From Flavobacterium sp. (GTDB lineage: Bacteria; Bacteroidota; Bacteroidia; Flavobacteriales; Flavobacteriaceae): a DNA stretch of 64,000 bases. The stretch covers positions 62,001 through 126,000 of the forward strand of contig JAIXSK010000017.1 in the NCBI GenBank assembly GCA_027484725.1, given 5' to 3'. The translations under genes were made by a program, and so were the position numbers. The stretch's first letter is position 1. Each line of letters opens with the position of its first letter. The notes under the pieces were generated by a model. It worked only from the letters and a program-made list of their open reading frames with translations. It was not told the DNA's origin and made no database searches. Below, in pieces: positions 55,373 through 63,899 of this stretch.

Positions 55373-56311
55373 TATAAGTTTAACGGAATGGAGTACCAAG
55401 ACGAGTTAGGGCTTAACTTGTATGATATGGATATGCGGGATTACGACCCTGCGATTGGTAGGTGGTTGGGGATTGACCCTGTTACGCATTTTGAGCAAAG
55501 TCCGTATATGGCAATGAACGGAGACCCTGTTTATTGGGCAGACCCGAGTGGCGCGGATGGTGTAGTTAGAGACTTGTCAGGTACTGTGTATGGCTTAGCT
55601 GGACAAAGCACAACGATTAGCTATAGTGGATATGGCGGAAATAATGTTTTTTGGGGTACTCCTGATGCTTTATATGAGCAGTCTTGGGAAGGTCATAATG
55701 GGAGTCAGACAACGACAGACAAAACTGAAATTTCAAATATTTTGAAATTCTATAGTAGAACTAGTGGTGGGTACATATTAAATTGGTGGGGCACTGATAC
55801 TAATGGTCAATACGCTATTGGATGCATAATGTCCAAGGCGCGTGGAGGAAGTGATAGAATAAAAATGGATAAATATGGAGGATTAGAATCATACAGACAG
55901 TGGAGAGACTATCCTTTATATCATAAGGGAGAAACTTGGTTAGATAGGTTTGCTCGCAATATAAATAGCAGTCACATAGACATAATGTTAGACTTCGGAG
56001 GAGGAGGTTACAATATGTTTGGAGGTTATGGCAAAGTTGTGGGAGCCGTAACCGCCTCCGAAAACGAAATTGTTCAGGCTACAACTAGGATAGGAAGAGA
56101 TGGAAATGCAGTTGAAATACTATATCAAAATGGCGATATAATAGATATTAATGTAGCTCGGGTAAAGATGTGGACACCAAATACACATCCAAAAGCTCCT
56201 CCCGGGAGCACAAATCCAGTAAAATTTGATAATTTTATACCTGGTTCAAAAGGTTACAAGAGACTTCCTACTTCTGCCGAAATTGATTTGTTAAACAGTT
56301 TTTTTAAATAG
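55373..56311 (+). CDS. Orphan RHS tip: core-end fragment plus unknown toxin domain
   Basis: From 55373 the frame encodes [20 protein letters not shown] and on to DPSGADG, the same 63-residue core end as the main RHS gene (46571-46758, both 188 nt), with 8 differences. A TAA lies in frame just upstream (about 55358), so the tip cannot be part of a longer RHS gene; the only early ATG is at 55388 (307 residues). The tip proper (from about residue 58) contains GCIMSKARGGSDRIKMDKYG and ends PPGSTNPVKFDNFIPGSKGY; I do not recognise its family. An orphan of this type is normally silent until recombined behind the full gene. Confidence 0.75.
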   Translation, partial: YKFNGMEYQDELGLNLYDMDMRDYDPAIGRWLGIDPVTHFEQSPYMAMNGDPVYWADPSGADGVVRDLSGTVYGLAGQSTTISYSGYGGNNVFWGTPDALYEQSWEGHNGSQTTTDKTEISNILKFYSRTSGGYILNWWGTDTNGQYAIGCIMSKARGGSDRIKMDKYGGLESYRQWRDYPLYHKGETWLDRFARNINSSHIDIMLDFGGGGYNMFGGYGKVVGAVTASENEIVQATTRIGRDGNAVEILYQNGDIIDINVARVKMWTPNTHPKAPPGSTNPVKFDNFIPGSKGYKRLPTSAEIDLLNSFFK

Positions 56312-56313
56312 TT

Positions 56314-56787
56314 ATGAGTATTGACCAAGCGATAAGAATTTTTGCAACATTCTTAAATTGTAGTATAGAGAAAATCAAAGATTTAATTAATAACAGAAAT
56401 TATACATCTGATGAAAACTCACTTAATGATTGGATACAAGTAAATTGGGAAATTCTAGTGGAGCGTAAAGTTCTAAACCTTAACGAGTATATAGAAGTAT
56501 ATGGCGAAGGAGCGGATTTTACAGGTGGGTCTTCTCGAGTATCAAATTCGGATGCTTTACCCAATTATAAGGTAATTGTAAATTCTAAAAATGGCGAATT
56601 TATTTTTGATGTATTAAATAGAGAGAATTTCTGTCTTAGGGCTGGTGCATTCGATAAAGTTGTTGGTTTTAAAAATGGATTTTATTCTTTAGAGTATGAT
56701 TTTGATTATGTGCTCCTTAATGATGAACAGAATGTTCAAAGAGTATTTGCAATAAATGATGTAGAATTTCTTCTTGAAAGTATATAA
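56314..56787 (+). CDS. Predicted cytosolic immunity protein for the orphan tip
   Basis: 157 residues, acidic, no signal peptide or membrane helix (MSIDQAIRIFATFLNCSIEK; YIEVYGEGADFTGGSSRV). It starts 2 nt after the tip, the same spacing as the main toxin/immunity pair. Family not recognised; immunity is inferred from position. Its lack of a signal suggests that this toxin acts in the cytoplasm, unlike the main tip. Confidence 0.6.
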   Translation: MSIDQAIRIFATFLNCSIEKIKDLINNRNYTSDENSLNDWIQVNWEILVERKVLNLNEYIEVYGEGADFTGGSSRVSNSDALPNYKVIVNSKNGEFIFDVLNRENFCLRAGAFDKVVGFKNGFYSLEYDFDYVLLNDEQNVQRVFAINDVEFLLESI

Positions 56788-57313
56788 GGTTAATGTTCCA
56801 AAATTAGTGATGCTAAACTTTCCCCGCTCCCGCGCGATTCCCATCGCGTGGTTGTAACTAACTTAATTGAAATATTATTACAATACATAAACCACCTTCA
56901 CGGGTGGTTTTGTTATTACAAAGCATATAACTATACCTGTATCTACTATTTAACTTGTAGCCTAACAATTACTGATAAAGCGGCCTTTGTCCCCTATATC
57001 ATGGACTTTAAACACTACACAAAATAAAGAATACTTTAAGTTACCGCCTTCAAGAATACAAAATGTGTACATCGTAAAAAGACCACTACCATAAAGGTGC
57101 GTTTAAAATTTTCAGAGTTTGCACCTCTGTAAATAAATTGTCTCACTTTGAAACAGCTATAAAAGTTATTTTTTAAAAATATTTTTCAAAAAAATGTCCC
57201 AAAAAGCTACACTTTTTGAAATTCGATAGTATTTATTGCAAATGATGCTTGACTAATCCCCTTGTATGGACTTCTTGTATCTGAGCAATAACAAAATACT
57301 AACCTATTAAAAA
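56788..57313. other. 526-nt noncoding region between orphan cassette and truncated HTH-HUH copy
   Basis: No gene supported. Contains a GC-rich block with a perfect hairpin CGCGAT-TCCC-ATCGCG (56833-56848), a terminator-like hairpin (56889-56910), and from about 57137 the upstream part of the HTH-HUH repeat unit with its hairpin (57188-57217). Confidence 0.5.
56889..56910 (+). terminator. Terminator-like hairpin after the orphan immunity gene
   Basis: AAACCACC and GGTGGTTT pair around TTCACG; the following TGTTATT is only a weak T tract. It holds the same place as 48182-48207 in the main cassette. Confidence 0.65.
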
Positions 57314-57521
57314 ATGAAGTATGAAAAAATAAAAGAGTTTACCCAAACCACTAAAGCCAGTAAAAGCAAAGTATATCGTTTCTACAAAAAGAACCTTGAG
57401 CTGTGGAGCGATACCAAACTAAAAAACAACAAACGTTTATTTCCTGTTGACCATGCCCGATATTTTGACAGCGAGGTGATGTTTGATGAAAATAAAATCT
57501 TGAGACAAGAAAACCAATCGA
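57137..57521 (+). repeat. Direct repeat, copy 2 (HTH-HUH unit, right)
   Basis: Matches 48353-48736, very closely from 57314 on. A further match ACCAATCGAACAGGCTAT at 57513-57530 equals 48946-48963 of copy 1. Confidence 0.8.
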
Positions 57522-57538
57522 ACAGGCTATTATATTAA
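57314..57538 (+). pseudogene. Truncated copy of the HTH-HUH gene (HTH part only)
   Basis: 74 residues; the first 69 are almost identical to the HTH domain of 48529-49164. The copy jumps from ACCAATCGA at the place matching 48728-48736 straight into the sequence matching 48946-48963, so about 218 bp are lost between two 9-bp direct repeats, with a frame change; the match then ends. All HUH motifs are missing. It could still make a short DNA-binding protein, but as an endonuclease it is dead. Confidence 0.75.
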
Positions 57539-57581
57539 AACCATTAATAATTGTTTTATAAATTGTTAAATTAGTGGTTAT

Positions 57582-57589
57582 TATATTTG
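57582..57589 (+). promoter_or_regulatory. -7 box TATATTTG for the YobI-like gene
   Basis: Exact TAnnTTTG match, 48 nt before the ATG at 57638; a TTG lies 16 nt upstream of the box. Confidence 0.5.
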
Positions 57590-57637
57590 ACTGTAAAGAT
57601 TTGTAATAAATTGTTGAAGCCGACTAAAATATCATTT

Positions 57638-60600
57638 ATGAAAATAACTTTGCCTGTATTTCTAGCATCTCCTAAAAAAGAATGCGAAGTGAAAAACTCA
57701 CCTATTAACTCACTCGCACCTAAAGTCTTAACTGATAAAAAAGATATCTTACAAGCCAAACCATACCTCGATTCACTAAAGGCAACGATTGATCAGGAGG
57801 GCATAACAAACATTGCTATTACTGGAGGTTATGGTTCAGGAAAAAGTACAATAATCAAAACATTCCAAAATCTAAATCCTCAATATAAGTTTCTTAACAT
57901 CTCTTTAGCTTCATTTAATGACATAGCTGATGAAGGCATATCAGGCAAAGCTAAAAAAGAGAACTTAGAACGTTTGCTTGAAGTCAGTATTTTACAGCAA
58001 ATATTTTATCATGTCAAACCAGCACAAATTCCTGATTCAAGGTTTAAAAGAATTATCAATATTACAGATGAAAAAATATTATCCATTGCTATCGGCTTAA
58101 TTTTTTGGGTTCTAAGCACGTTAATTTTATTCAAGTTTAATTATATAAACAAACTAAATCCCGAGTCTTGGAAATTTGATTATTCTTTTCACTCAATTGA
58201 TTTTCTTGCTGTCTTAATCATTCTAATATTCCTGACAGGCATTGGACTGTTTGCCAAAACTATTGTCAGGTTATTTACTAATTCTAAAATCAATAAATTT
58301 AATATTAAAGGAGAATTGGAATTAGCAGATAATTTGGACAAATCTGTTTTTAATCAACATCTTGAAGAGATAATTTACTTTTTTGAGAGGACTGAGTTTA
58401 ATGTCATTGTTATTGAAGATTTAGATCGATTTGACAATACGGATATTTTCACAAAATTAAGAGAGATAAACATTTTGCTCAACAACTCAAAATTAATTGA
58501 GAGAGAGATTAATTTCGTGTATGCCATCAAAGATGAAATGTTTACAAACAAAAGTGAACGAGTTAAATTCTTTGAGTATATAATTCCAGTTATTCCTTTT
58601 ATCAATCCTTCGACTGCTGGAGACCAATTGACAAAACTTATAGACGACGCAGGTTTAAAAGGTGTCTTATCAAAAGATTTTACGGAAGATGTTGTAACCT
58701 TTATCGATGATATTGACATGAGACTGCTGATTAATATTTTTCATGAATATCAGCTTTATAAAAGAAACTTGATAAGTGATTTAGACCAAGATTGCTTATT
58801 TGCCATGATAACTTATAAGAATCTTTTTCCTGATGATTTTGGAGACCTACAAAAAAGGAAAGGTAATTTATATGGCTTTTTGAGTAAAAAACGAGATTAC
58901 ATAAAAGATTTGATTCAAAAAATCGAGGTTCAAATTAAAGAAAAAGAAAAGGAAATCAAAAGCATTAATGATGAAACAATTTCGACAATTAATGAGCTAA
59001 GAGCTGTATATGTCAATGCAGTGCATTCAAAATTTCCTAACGCTGTTGCGTTAAATCTGAAAACCAGAGTATCCTTCTCGGAATTAAGTAATGATGAGAA
59101 TTTTGAACAATTATTAGAGAATAATAAAATATCCTATTTTCAATATAGATTTTATAGTTCTCCTTATTATTTAGAAGAAACAACCAAAAGCAACATCACT
59201 TTTTCCGATATTGAAAAATCCGTTAATTCTAAATTTTCATATTCTGAACGTGAAAAAAATATTTTAAATCATGAAACGGATGTTGTTGAACATATTAAAA
59301 AAGATATTCAAAAATTAAAAAACAATAAATTAGAAATTGAGTCATGGAGTTTAAAACAAATTTTTGAGAAAGTCGATATTAATCCATATTTAGGTAGTTT
59401 TACTGAACACGAATTGATACGAAATCTCCTGCTGAACGGATATATAAATGAAAATTACAATGATTATATTTCTTTGTTTCACGAAGTCAATTTGACAAAA
59501 GATGACTATGTCTTTGAAAGGAAAGTTAAAAGCGGATTATATTCTCCATTTGAATATAAGCTGAATAAAATTGAAAATCTTGTAAAAAAGATTCCCGAGA
59601 AATACTTTAGTAGAGATACTATTTTAAATTTCGAAATGTTGGATTTCTTAGCAGAACATTACGATAAATATTACCGTTTGTATGATACAATTTTAGGTAT
59701 TCTAGGTAATGAAAAAGAAAAATCAAAAGAATTCATTAACGGATATATTGCAAGAGATAAGCATATAGATTTGTTTATAAAAGTACTTTGCAAATCTTGG
59801 ATTGGCTTTTGGGATTATGTTTCTCTAAAAAGTAATTTCGAAAAAGAAAAAATCCAGTATTATTTGGAAATTATCGTAAAATATGCTGAAATTGAAAATA
59901 TAGTTGAATTCAGTAAGGGTTCAAATATTTCACAATATATCGAACAGCAATCAAACTTTTTAGCCTTTATAAAAGATGTTGACTACAACGACAAGGTTAA
60001 GGAGGTTATCAAAGCTCTGAGTATAAAATTTGAAAATTTAGAACAACCAACTAATGAAACGCAGAGCCTATTTGATTACGTTTATTTAAATAACCACTAT
60101 AAAATAAATGCCGAGAATATTGAACTAATGTTAACCTTAAATAATACGGTCTCTACAGAAGATTTAAGACAACATAATCTTACAACAATTCTTGATTCTG
60201 GATATCAAGAATTGATTGACTACGTAAATAATAATATAAATAAATATGTAAAAAATGTTCTCTTAATACTTCCTGAAAATATTTCAGAAAAAGAATTAGT
60301 TATTATCGACCTATTAAATAATAATGATTTGAAAGAAAATTTGAAATCTGAAATTATTGATAAGGAAGATGCACTAATACAAGACCTATCAGTGATAGAC
60401 GAAATTAAAATTAAGCAAGAACTATTAAGCTATAATAAAATAGCTGCTAAATGGGAGAATGTATTTAATTATTATGAATCTATAGAGTCAGAGGAATTTG
60501 ACGAAATTTTAATTAACTTTTTCAATGAAAAAGATAATTATAACTCACTCTCTAAAGTAAAACTTAGAACCAGTGATAAAGTAAATTCTTTTTCGTCAAA

Positions 60601-61294
60601 ATTGATATTATGCAATGAGTTAAGTGATGAAAGTTATAAGGAGTTGATAAAAAGTCTTCCTTATGTATGGCATAGTGCCGATATTGAAAATTTAAACTAC
60701 GAAAAAGCCGAAAGTCTCATAAAAGAGAACAAGCTTACTCTTACCGTTAAAAACATTGATAAACTAAAAACACATTTTTCAAATCTTCATATAGGATTAA
60801 TTGAACGAAAGATAACTGAGCTATTATCAAATTTTGCAAATTATACCTTAGATGCAAATGACATATTGCTGTTACTTAACTCAAGTATTATTACTACAAA
60901 GAACAAAACCCAATTAATTGATAAAGTTGAAGATGATACTATTATTCAAAATAAAGGAGTTGGACAAAAAATTTGTTCAATATTATCTAATTTGACTTAT
61001 AAGCCGCTAGACTATTCTGTTTTAGAAAGTTTAATTAAACATTCGGAATCTTATGAAGACAGAATTAAACTAATAAACAAACATTTCAACACTTTATCCA
61101 ATGTCCAAATCCATAGTTTAGTTAACCAATTGAAAGGTTATGATGAACTTTTTAAAAAGAAGCACAAACCAAAATTTTACAACACCCCTTACAACTTCGA
61201 ACTTTTCAGTAATTTGGTTAATAACAGAATGATAATTAGATATGAAGTAGATCCTAAAGATAAAAAAGCCATAAGAGTTTTTGCGAATTATTAA
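57638..61294 (+). CDS. YobI-like giant P-loop NTPase with membrane segment
   Basis: 1218 residues from MKITLPVFLASPKKECEVKN; a TTG 51 nt upstream is in frame but less likely. The opening LTDKKDILQAKPYLDSLKAT and ITGGYGSGKSTIIKTF (Walker A, 63-71) match the YobI family of P-loop NTPases. Two membrane helices follow (ILSIAIGLIFWVLSTLILF; FLAVLIILIFLTGIGLFA), then Walker B VIVIEDLDRFDN in the KAP style. The last 800 residues are helical and Asn/Lys/Ile-rich, perhaps a repeat scaffold. Role unknown; KAP-like membrane NTPases often occur in defence islands, and the next two genes are also of unknown accessory type. Confidence 0.75.
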   Translation: MKITLPVFLASPKKECEVKNSPINSLAPKVLTDKKDILQAKPYLDSLKATIDQEGITNIAITGGYGSGKSTIIKTFQNLNPQYKFLNISLASFNDIADEGISGKAKKENLERLLEVSILQQIFYHVKPAQIPDSRFKRIINITDEKILSIAIGLIFWVLSTLILFKFNYINKLNPESWKFDYSFHSIDFLAVLIILIFLTGIGLFAKTIVRLFTNSKINKFNIKGELELADNLDKSVFNQHLEEIIYFFERTEFNVIVIEDLDRFDNTDIFTKLREINILLNNSKLIEREINFVYAIKDEMFTNKSERVKFFEYIIPVIPFINPSTAGDQLTKLIDDAGLKGVLSKDFTEDVVTFIDDIDMRLLINIFHEYQLYKRNLISDLDQDCLFAMITYKNLFPDDFGDLQKRKGNLYGFLSKKRDYIKDLIQKIEVQIKEKEKEIKSINDETISTINELRAVYVNAVHSKFPNAVALNLKTRVSFSELSNDENFEQLLENNKISYFQYRFYSSPYYLEETTKSNITFSDIEKSVNSKFSYSEREKNILNHETDVVEHIKKDIQKLKNNKLEIESWSLKQIFEKVDINPYLGSFTEHELIRNLLLNGYINENYNDYISLFHEVNLTKDDYVFERKVKSGLYSPFEYKLNKIENLVKKIPEKYFSRDTILNFEMLDFLAEHYDKYYRLYDTILGILGNEKEKSKEFINGYIARDKHIDLFIKVLCKSWIGFWDYVSLKSNFEKEKIQYYLEIIVKYAEIENIVEFSKGSNISQYIEQQSNFLAFIKDVDYNDKVKEVIKALSIKFENLEQPTNETQSLFDYVYLNNHYKINAENIELMLTLNNTVSTEDLRQHNLTTILDSGYQELIDYVNNNINKYVKNVLLILPENISEKELVIIDLLNNNDLKENLKSEIIDKEDALIQDLSVIDEIKIKQELLSYNKIAAKWENVFNYYESIESEEFDEILINFFNEKDNYNSLSKVKLRTSDKVNSFSSKLILCNELSDESYKELIKSLPYVWHSADIENLNYEKAESLIKENKLTLTVKNIDKLKTHFSNLHIGLIERKITELLSNFANYTLDANDILLLLNSSIITTKNKTQLIDKVEDDTIIQNKGVGQKICSILSNLTYKPLDYSVLESLIKHSESYEDRIKLINKHFNTLSNVQIHSLVNQLKGYDELFKKKHKPKFYNTPYNFELFSNLVNNRMIIRYEVDPKDKKAIRVFANY

Positions 61295-61337
61295 AACAAA
61301 ACCTGCTTAATTTTAGAGAATAAACATTAACAATTGA

Positions 61338-62699
61338 TTATGGCTTTTTATAATCTATATTTGCTTTATAATCTTCTTTGACAAGATTTCTATTGATTGA
61401 TTTAATATTCTTTATTTCTTTCTTACTAAAATTGTTTTCCCTCTGACTATTGGTTGAATCAACAATTATGTATTGAATTTTAGATACTGGTATTTGAATT
61501 AGATTGTTATTTACTTCACTTTTTTTTGAAAAAATTTGAAGTGCTGTATATAAAAAAAACAGTGTTATCATTGCTGATAATACTAACTTCAAAGTGCTAA
61601 TAATACTTTTTATTTTATCTGTTTTTATTTTTATTTTTTCAAAATCACTTTGAAATTCCTTGTAATTTTTACTATAATTATTCTTAATGCTAGTTTCTTC
61701 TTTCTTAATATCATTCTCTAAGCACTCAATATTATATGAACTCAAATTCAGTGTCTTTGAAGCAATAAAAGTATAAAGAGTATATGCAATAAATATTAAA
61801 ACTAAAATTAACGGTTTGTCTTTGACCTGATAACTTGCGAAGGCAGTTGCTGCAAAAGTTAAAGGAAATGAAACAACTTGTTTACTGATTAAATCAATGT
61901 TTTTTTCTAATCCTTCAAAGTATTTATTTCTTTCTTCTTTAAATTTTGTTCTAATGTTTTCAAAACTGAATTCTAGCAAGTAATTATCATGATCCCTCTC
62001 TGTTAGTGCTAATAATAATCTCAAATCTTTAACTATGTGAAAAAACCTATCTTGACTATCATTATTATTTAATCCTATTTCAGAAATGGTTTCTTTGAAA
62101 AACTGAATAAATCCCTTCTTTTCTTCAAAATTTTGCTTTAATAATTCATACACTGGCGCAAGATCATCAAGCTGAGAAACACGAATATCATAATTTTTAA
62201 AACCGATATGCATTACCCCGTTTTCTTTGCTAACTACTATAAACTCATTGTTTACAATATTATTAATGGTTGAAAATAAAGTACAACTTTTAAAGTAATT
62301 TAATATTCTTTGATAATTATATCCGTTAAATATAATTGACTTTTCAGCCGAATAGGTTTCGTCAATATCTTTAAAAACTGTTTTTTGATTGTCTTCTAGT
62401 ATTAGTAATTGAACATTATCAAAATCATTCAGATAAAAATCATTTCTTTTAAGATAATCATCAGACCTGTAAAAGACTTTGAGTTTATCAACTTTAATTT
62501 GTTTAATTTTCAATGAAACGTTATTGTTGGGTAATATGTCAACATTAGAGAAAATACTTTTAATAGCATTTATGCTATCAGCGTAATTGTTTCCAGTAAT
62601 CTGGAAGGAAAAATCACTGCCATTGAATTCAATGGATCGATATTCAATATTTTTCTCATAAACATCTATAAAGTTTTTTATAACACCTGAATCAGCCAT
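61338..62699 (-). CDS. Membrane protein of unknown function, partner of the NdpA-like gene
   Basis: 453 residues from MADSGVIKNFIDVYEKNIEY; the frame also allows a start at 62717 (459 residues). The N-terminal 270 residues are soluble; two adjacent membrane helices (VVSFPLTFAATAFASYQV; LILVLIFIAYTLYTFIA), a coiled coil, and a third helix (LVLSAMITLFFLYTALQIF) follow, then a short tail. It overlaps the NdpA-like gene by 8 nt, so the two are coupled. No family recognised. It is convergent with the YobI-like gene (43-nt gap). Confidence 0.6.
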   Translation of the reverse strand: MADSGVIKNFIDVYEKNIEYRSIEFNGSDFSFQITGNNYADSINAIKSIFSNVDILPNNNVSLKIKQIKVDKLKVFYRSDDYLKRNDFYLNDFDNVQLLILEDNQKTVFKDIDETYSAEKSIIFNGYNYQRILNYFKSCTLFSTINNIVNNEFIVVSKENGVMHIGFKNYDIRVSQLDDLAPVYELLKQNFEEKKGFIQFFKETISEIGLNNNDSQDRFFHIVKDLRLLLALTERDHDNYLLEFSFENIRTKFKEERNKYFEGLEKNIDLISKQVVSFPLTFAATAFASYQVKDKPLILVLIFIAYTLYTFIASKTLNLSSYNIECLENDIKKEETSIKNNYSKNYKEFQSDFEKIKIKTDKIKSIISTLKLVLSAMITLFFLYTALQIFSKKSEVNNNLIQIPVSKIQYIIVDSTNSQRENNFSKKEIKNIKSINRNLVKEDYKANIDYKKP

Positions 62700-63750
62700 T
62701 TTTCTTTTGTTCTTCAATGAATTGACTTTTCACCTTTTCAGCCAATGATTTAGATTTAATCACTATACAATTTTCTTGAACATCTACTTCATCCTTGTTA
62801 ATCTTGTTAAAATCAACATTTAATTCAATTCCTTCAACACTAGCCTTAATGGTTATTAAGCTTTTCCATTTTGCATTATCTTTTTTAAATTCCGGATCAA
62901 TTATAATATTACAATCTCTTGCATAATTCATTAACTTATTTTCATTTTCTTCTCCATAGAAATGTTTGCTGAGATCATATAAGTTAACAAGCTTATTTTT
63001 ATTTGATTTAGAGTACTCAAAAATTGCTTTTTGAAAATCTCCCAAACTACTATAAATATCTTTACCATCTTCATCAACTGGTCTATCAATAGACTTAATC
63101 AATTTTATCAAATTAGTAGTATTTGCCGCGTTTTTAATTAAATCGCCAGAGTTTACCCATTCTTGAAAATACTTTGAAACCTCACCGTCTTGTTGAGTGG
63201 TAATTAATGCTATGTAATTCTTTTTATCAGTCTCATTTTCCGAATTTAAATAAATTTCAAAATTGAGTCTAAATGCCATTGCTATTTTATCAATGTTAAG
63301 ATTCTCTGAACTGTTTAATTTAAATACTGTGCCATCTTTGGTAATGTTCAACCCTTGCCTTTTTCTCAAAAGAACAACAGATATATATCGTTTTTTAGAT
63401 ATTTCATAATCTATAAATAAGTAATAGCCTCCTGTGGCAAATGATAATTTTTCAATTTTTTCTTTGAGTCTTTCAATACTTTTAGAAAACAAAATAAAGT
63501 CTTGATCGTCTGAAGTCTCAAGATAACTATTGAGATTCGTAGAAAAATCATTAGAAGAATTTACTTTAAACTTTGTGTTCTTTAATGATGGACTGATATT
63601 GATTGAGTTGTGTACATCTTCAGCTAACTTTATTGAGAACTCATCCTGAAAAGCAACACTATCAGATAAATCAATATTTGCTTTAGTTTTAATTCTTTCT
63701 TTTTCCAAAAAATGGATAATATACCTGTTAATTTTAATTTCTGAATTCAT
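62692..63750 (-). CDS. NdpA/YejK-like nucleoid-associated protein
   Basis: 352 residues from MNSEIKINRYIIHFLEKERI; the frame is open 12 codons further up. The path of motifs is that of the 37-kDa nucleoid-associated protein family: N-terminal KINRYIIHFL, the strand GGYYLFIDYEISKKRYISVV, KIAMAFRLNFEIYL, and EVSKYFQEWVNSGDLIKNAA followed by NTTNLIKLIKSI. Plain NdpA proteins bind the nucleoid; in accessory regions relatives occur in two-gene units with membrane proteins, as here. A defence role is conjecture. Confidence 0.7.
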   Translation of the reverse strand: MNSEIKINRYIIHFLEKERIKTKANIDLSDSVAFQDEFSIKLAEDVHNSINISPSLKNTKFKVNSSNDFSTNLNSYLETSDDQDFILFSKSIERLKEKIEKLSFATGGYYLFIDYEISKKRYISVVLLRKRQGLNITKDGTVFKLNSSENLNIDKIAMAFRLNFEIYLNSENETDKKNYIALITTQQDGEVSKYFQEWVNSGDLIKNAANTTNLIKLIKSIDRPVDEDGKDIYSSLGDFQKAIFEYSKSNKNKLVNLYDLSKHFYGEENENKLMNYARDCNIIIDPEFKKDNAKWKSLITIKASVEGIELNVDFNKINKDEVDVQENCIVIKSKSLAEKVKSQFIEEQKKNG

Positions 63751-63899
63751 ATTTAGTTTTAGAATTGATAATAAAAATCTAACCAAATATCTACTATTTT
63801 GAAATATTGGCTTATTTTCTTATGTAAAATTGTGGTGGTAATTTTAGAAAGCGCTACTAAGTTAATAAGAATTTAATTTGAAAAATAACATAATTAAGT

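Noticed and set aside
61338..63750. Kiwa-type anti-phage system (membrane protein plus DUF4868 protein)
   Set aside because: The gene sizes, the coiled coil and the NdpA-like motifs do not fit KwaA/KwaB as I know them.
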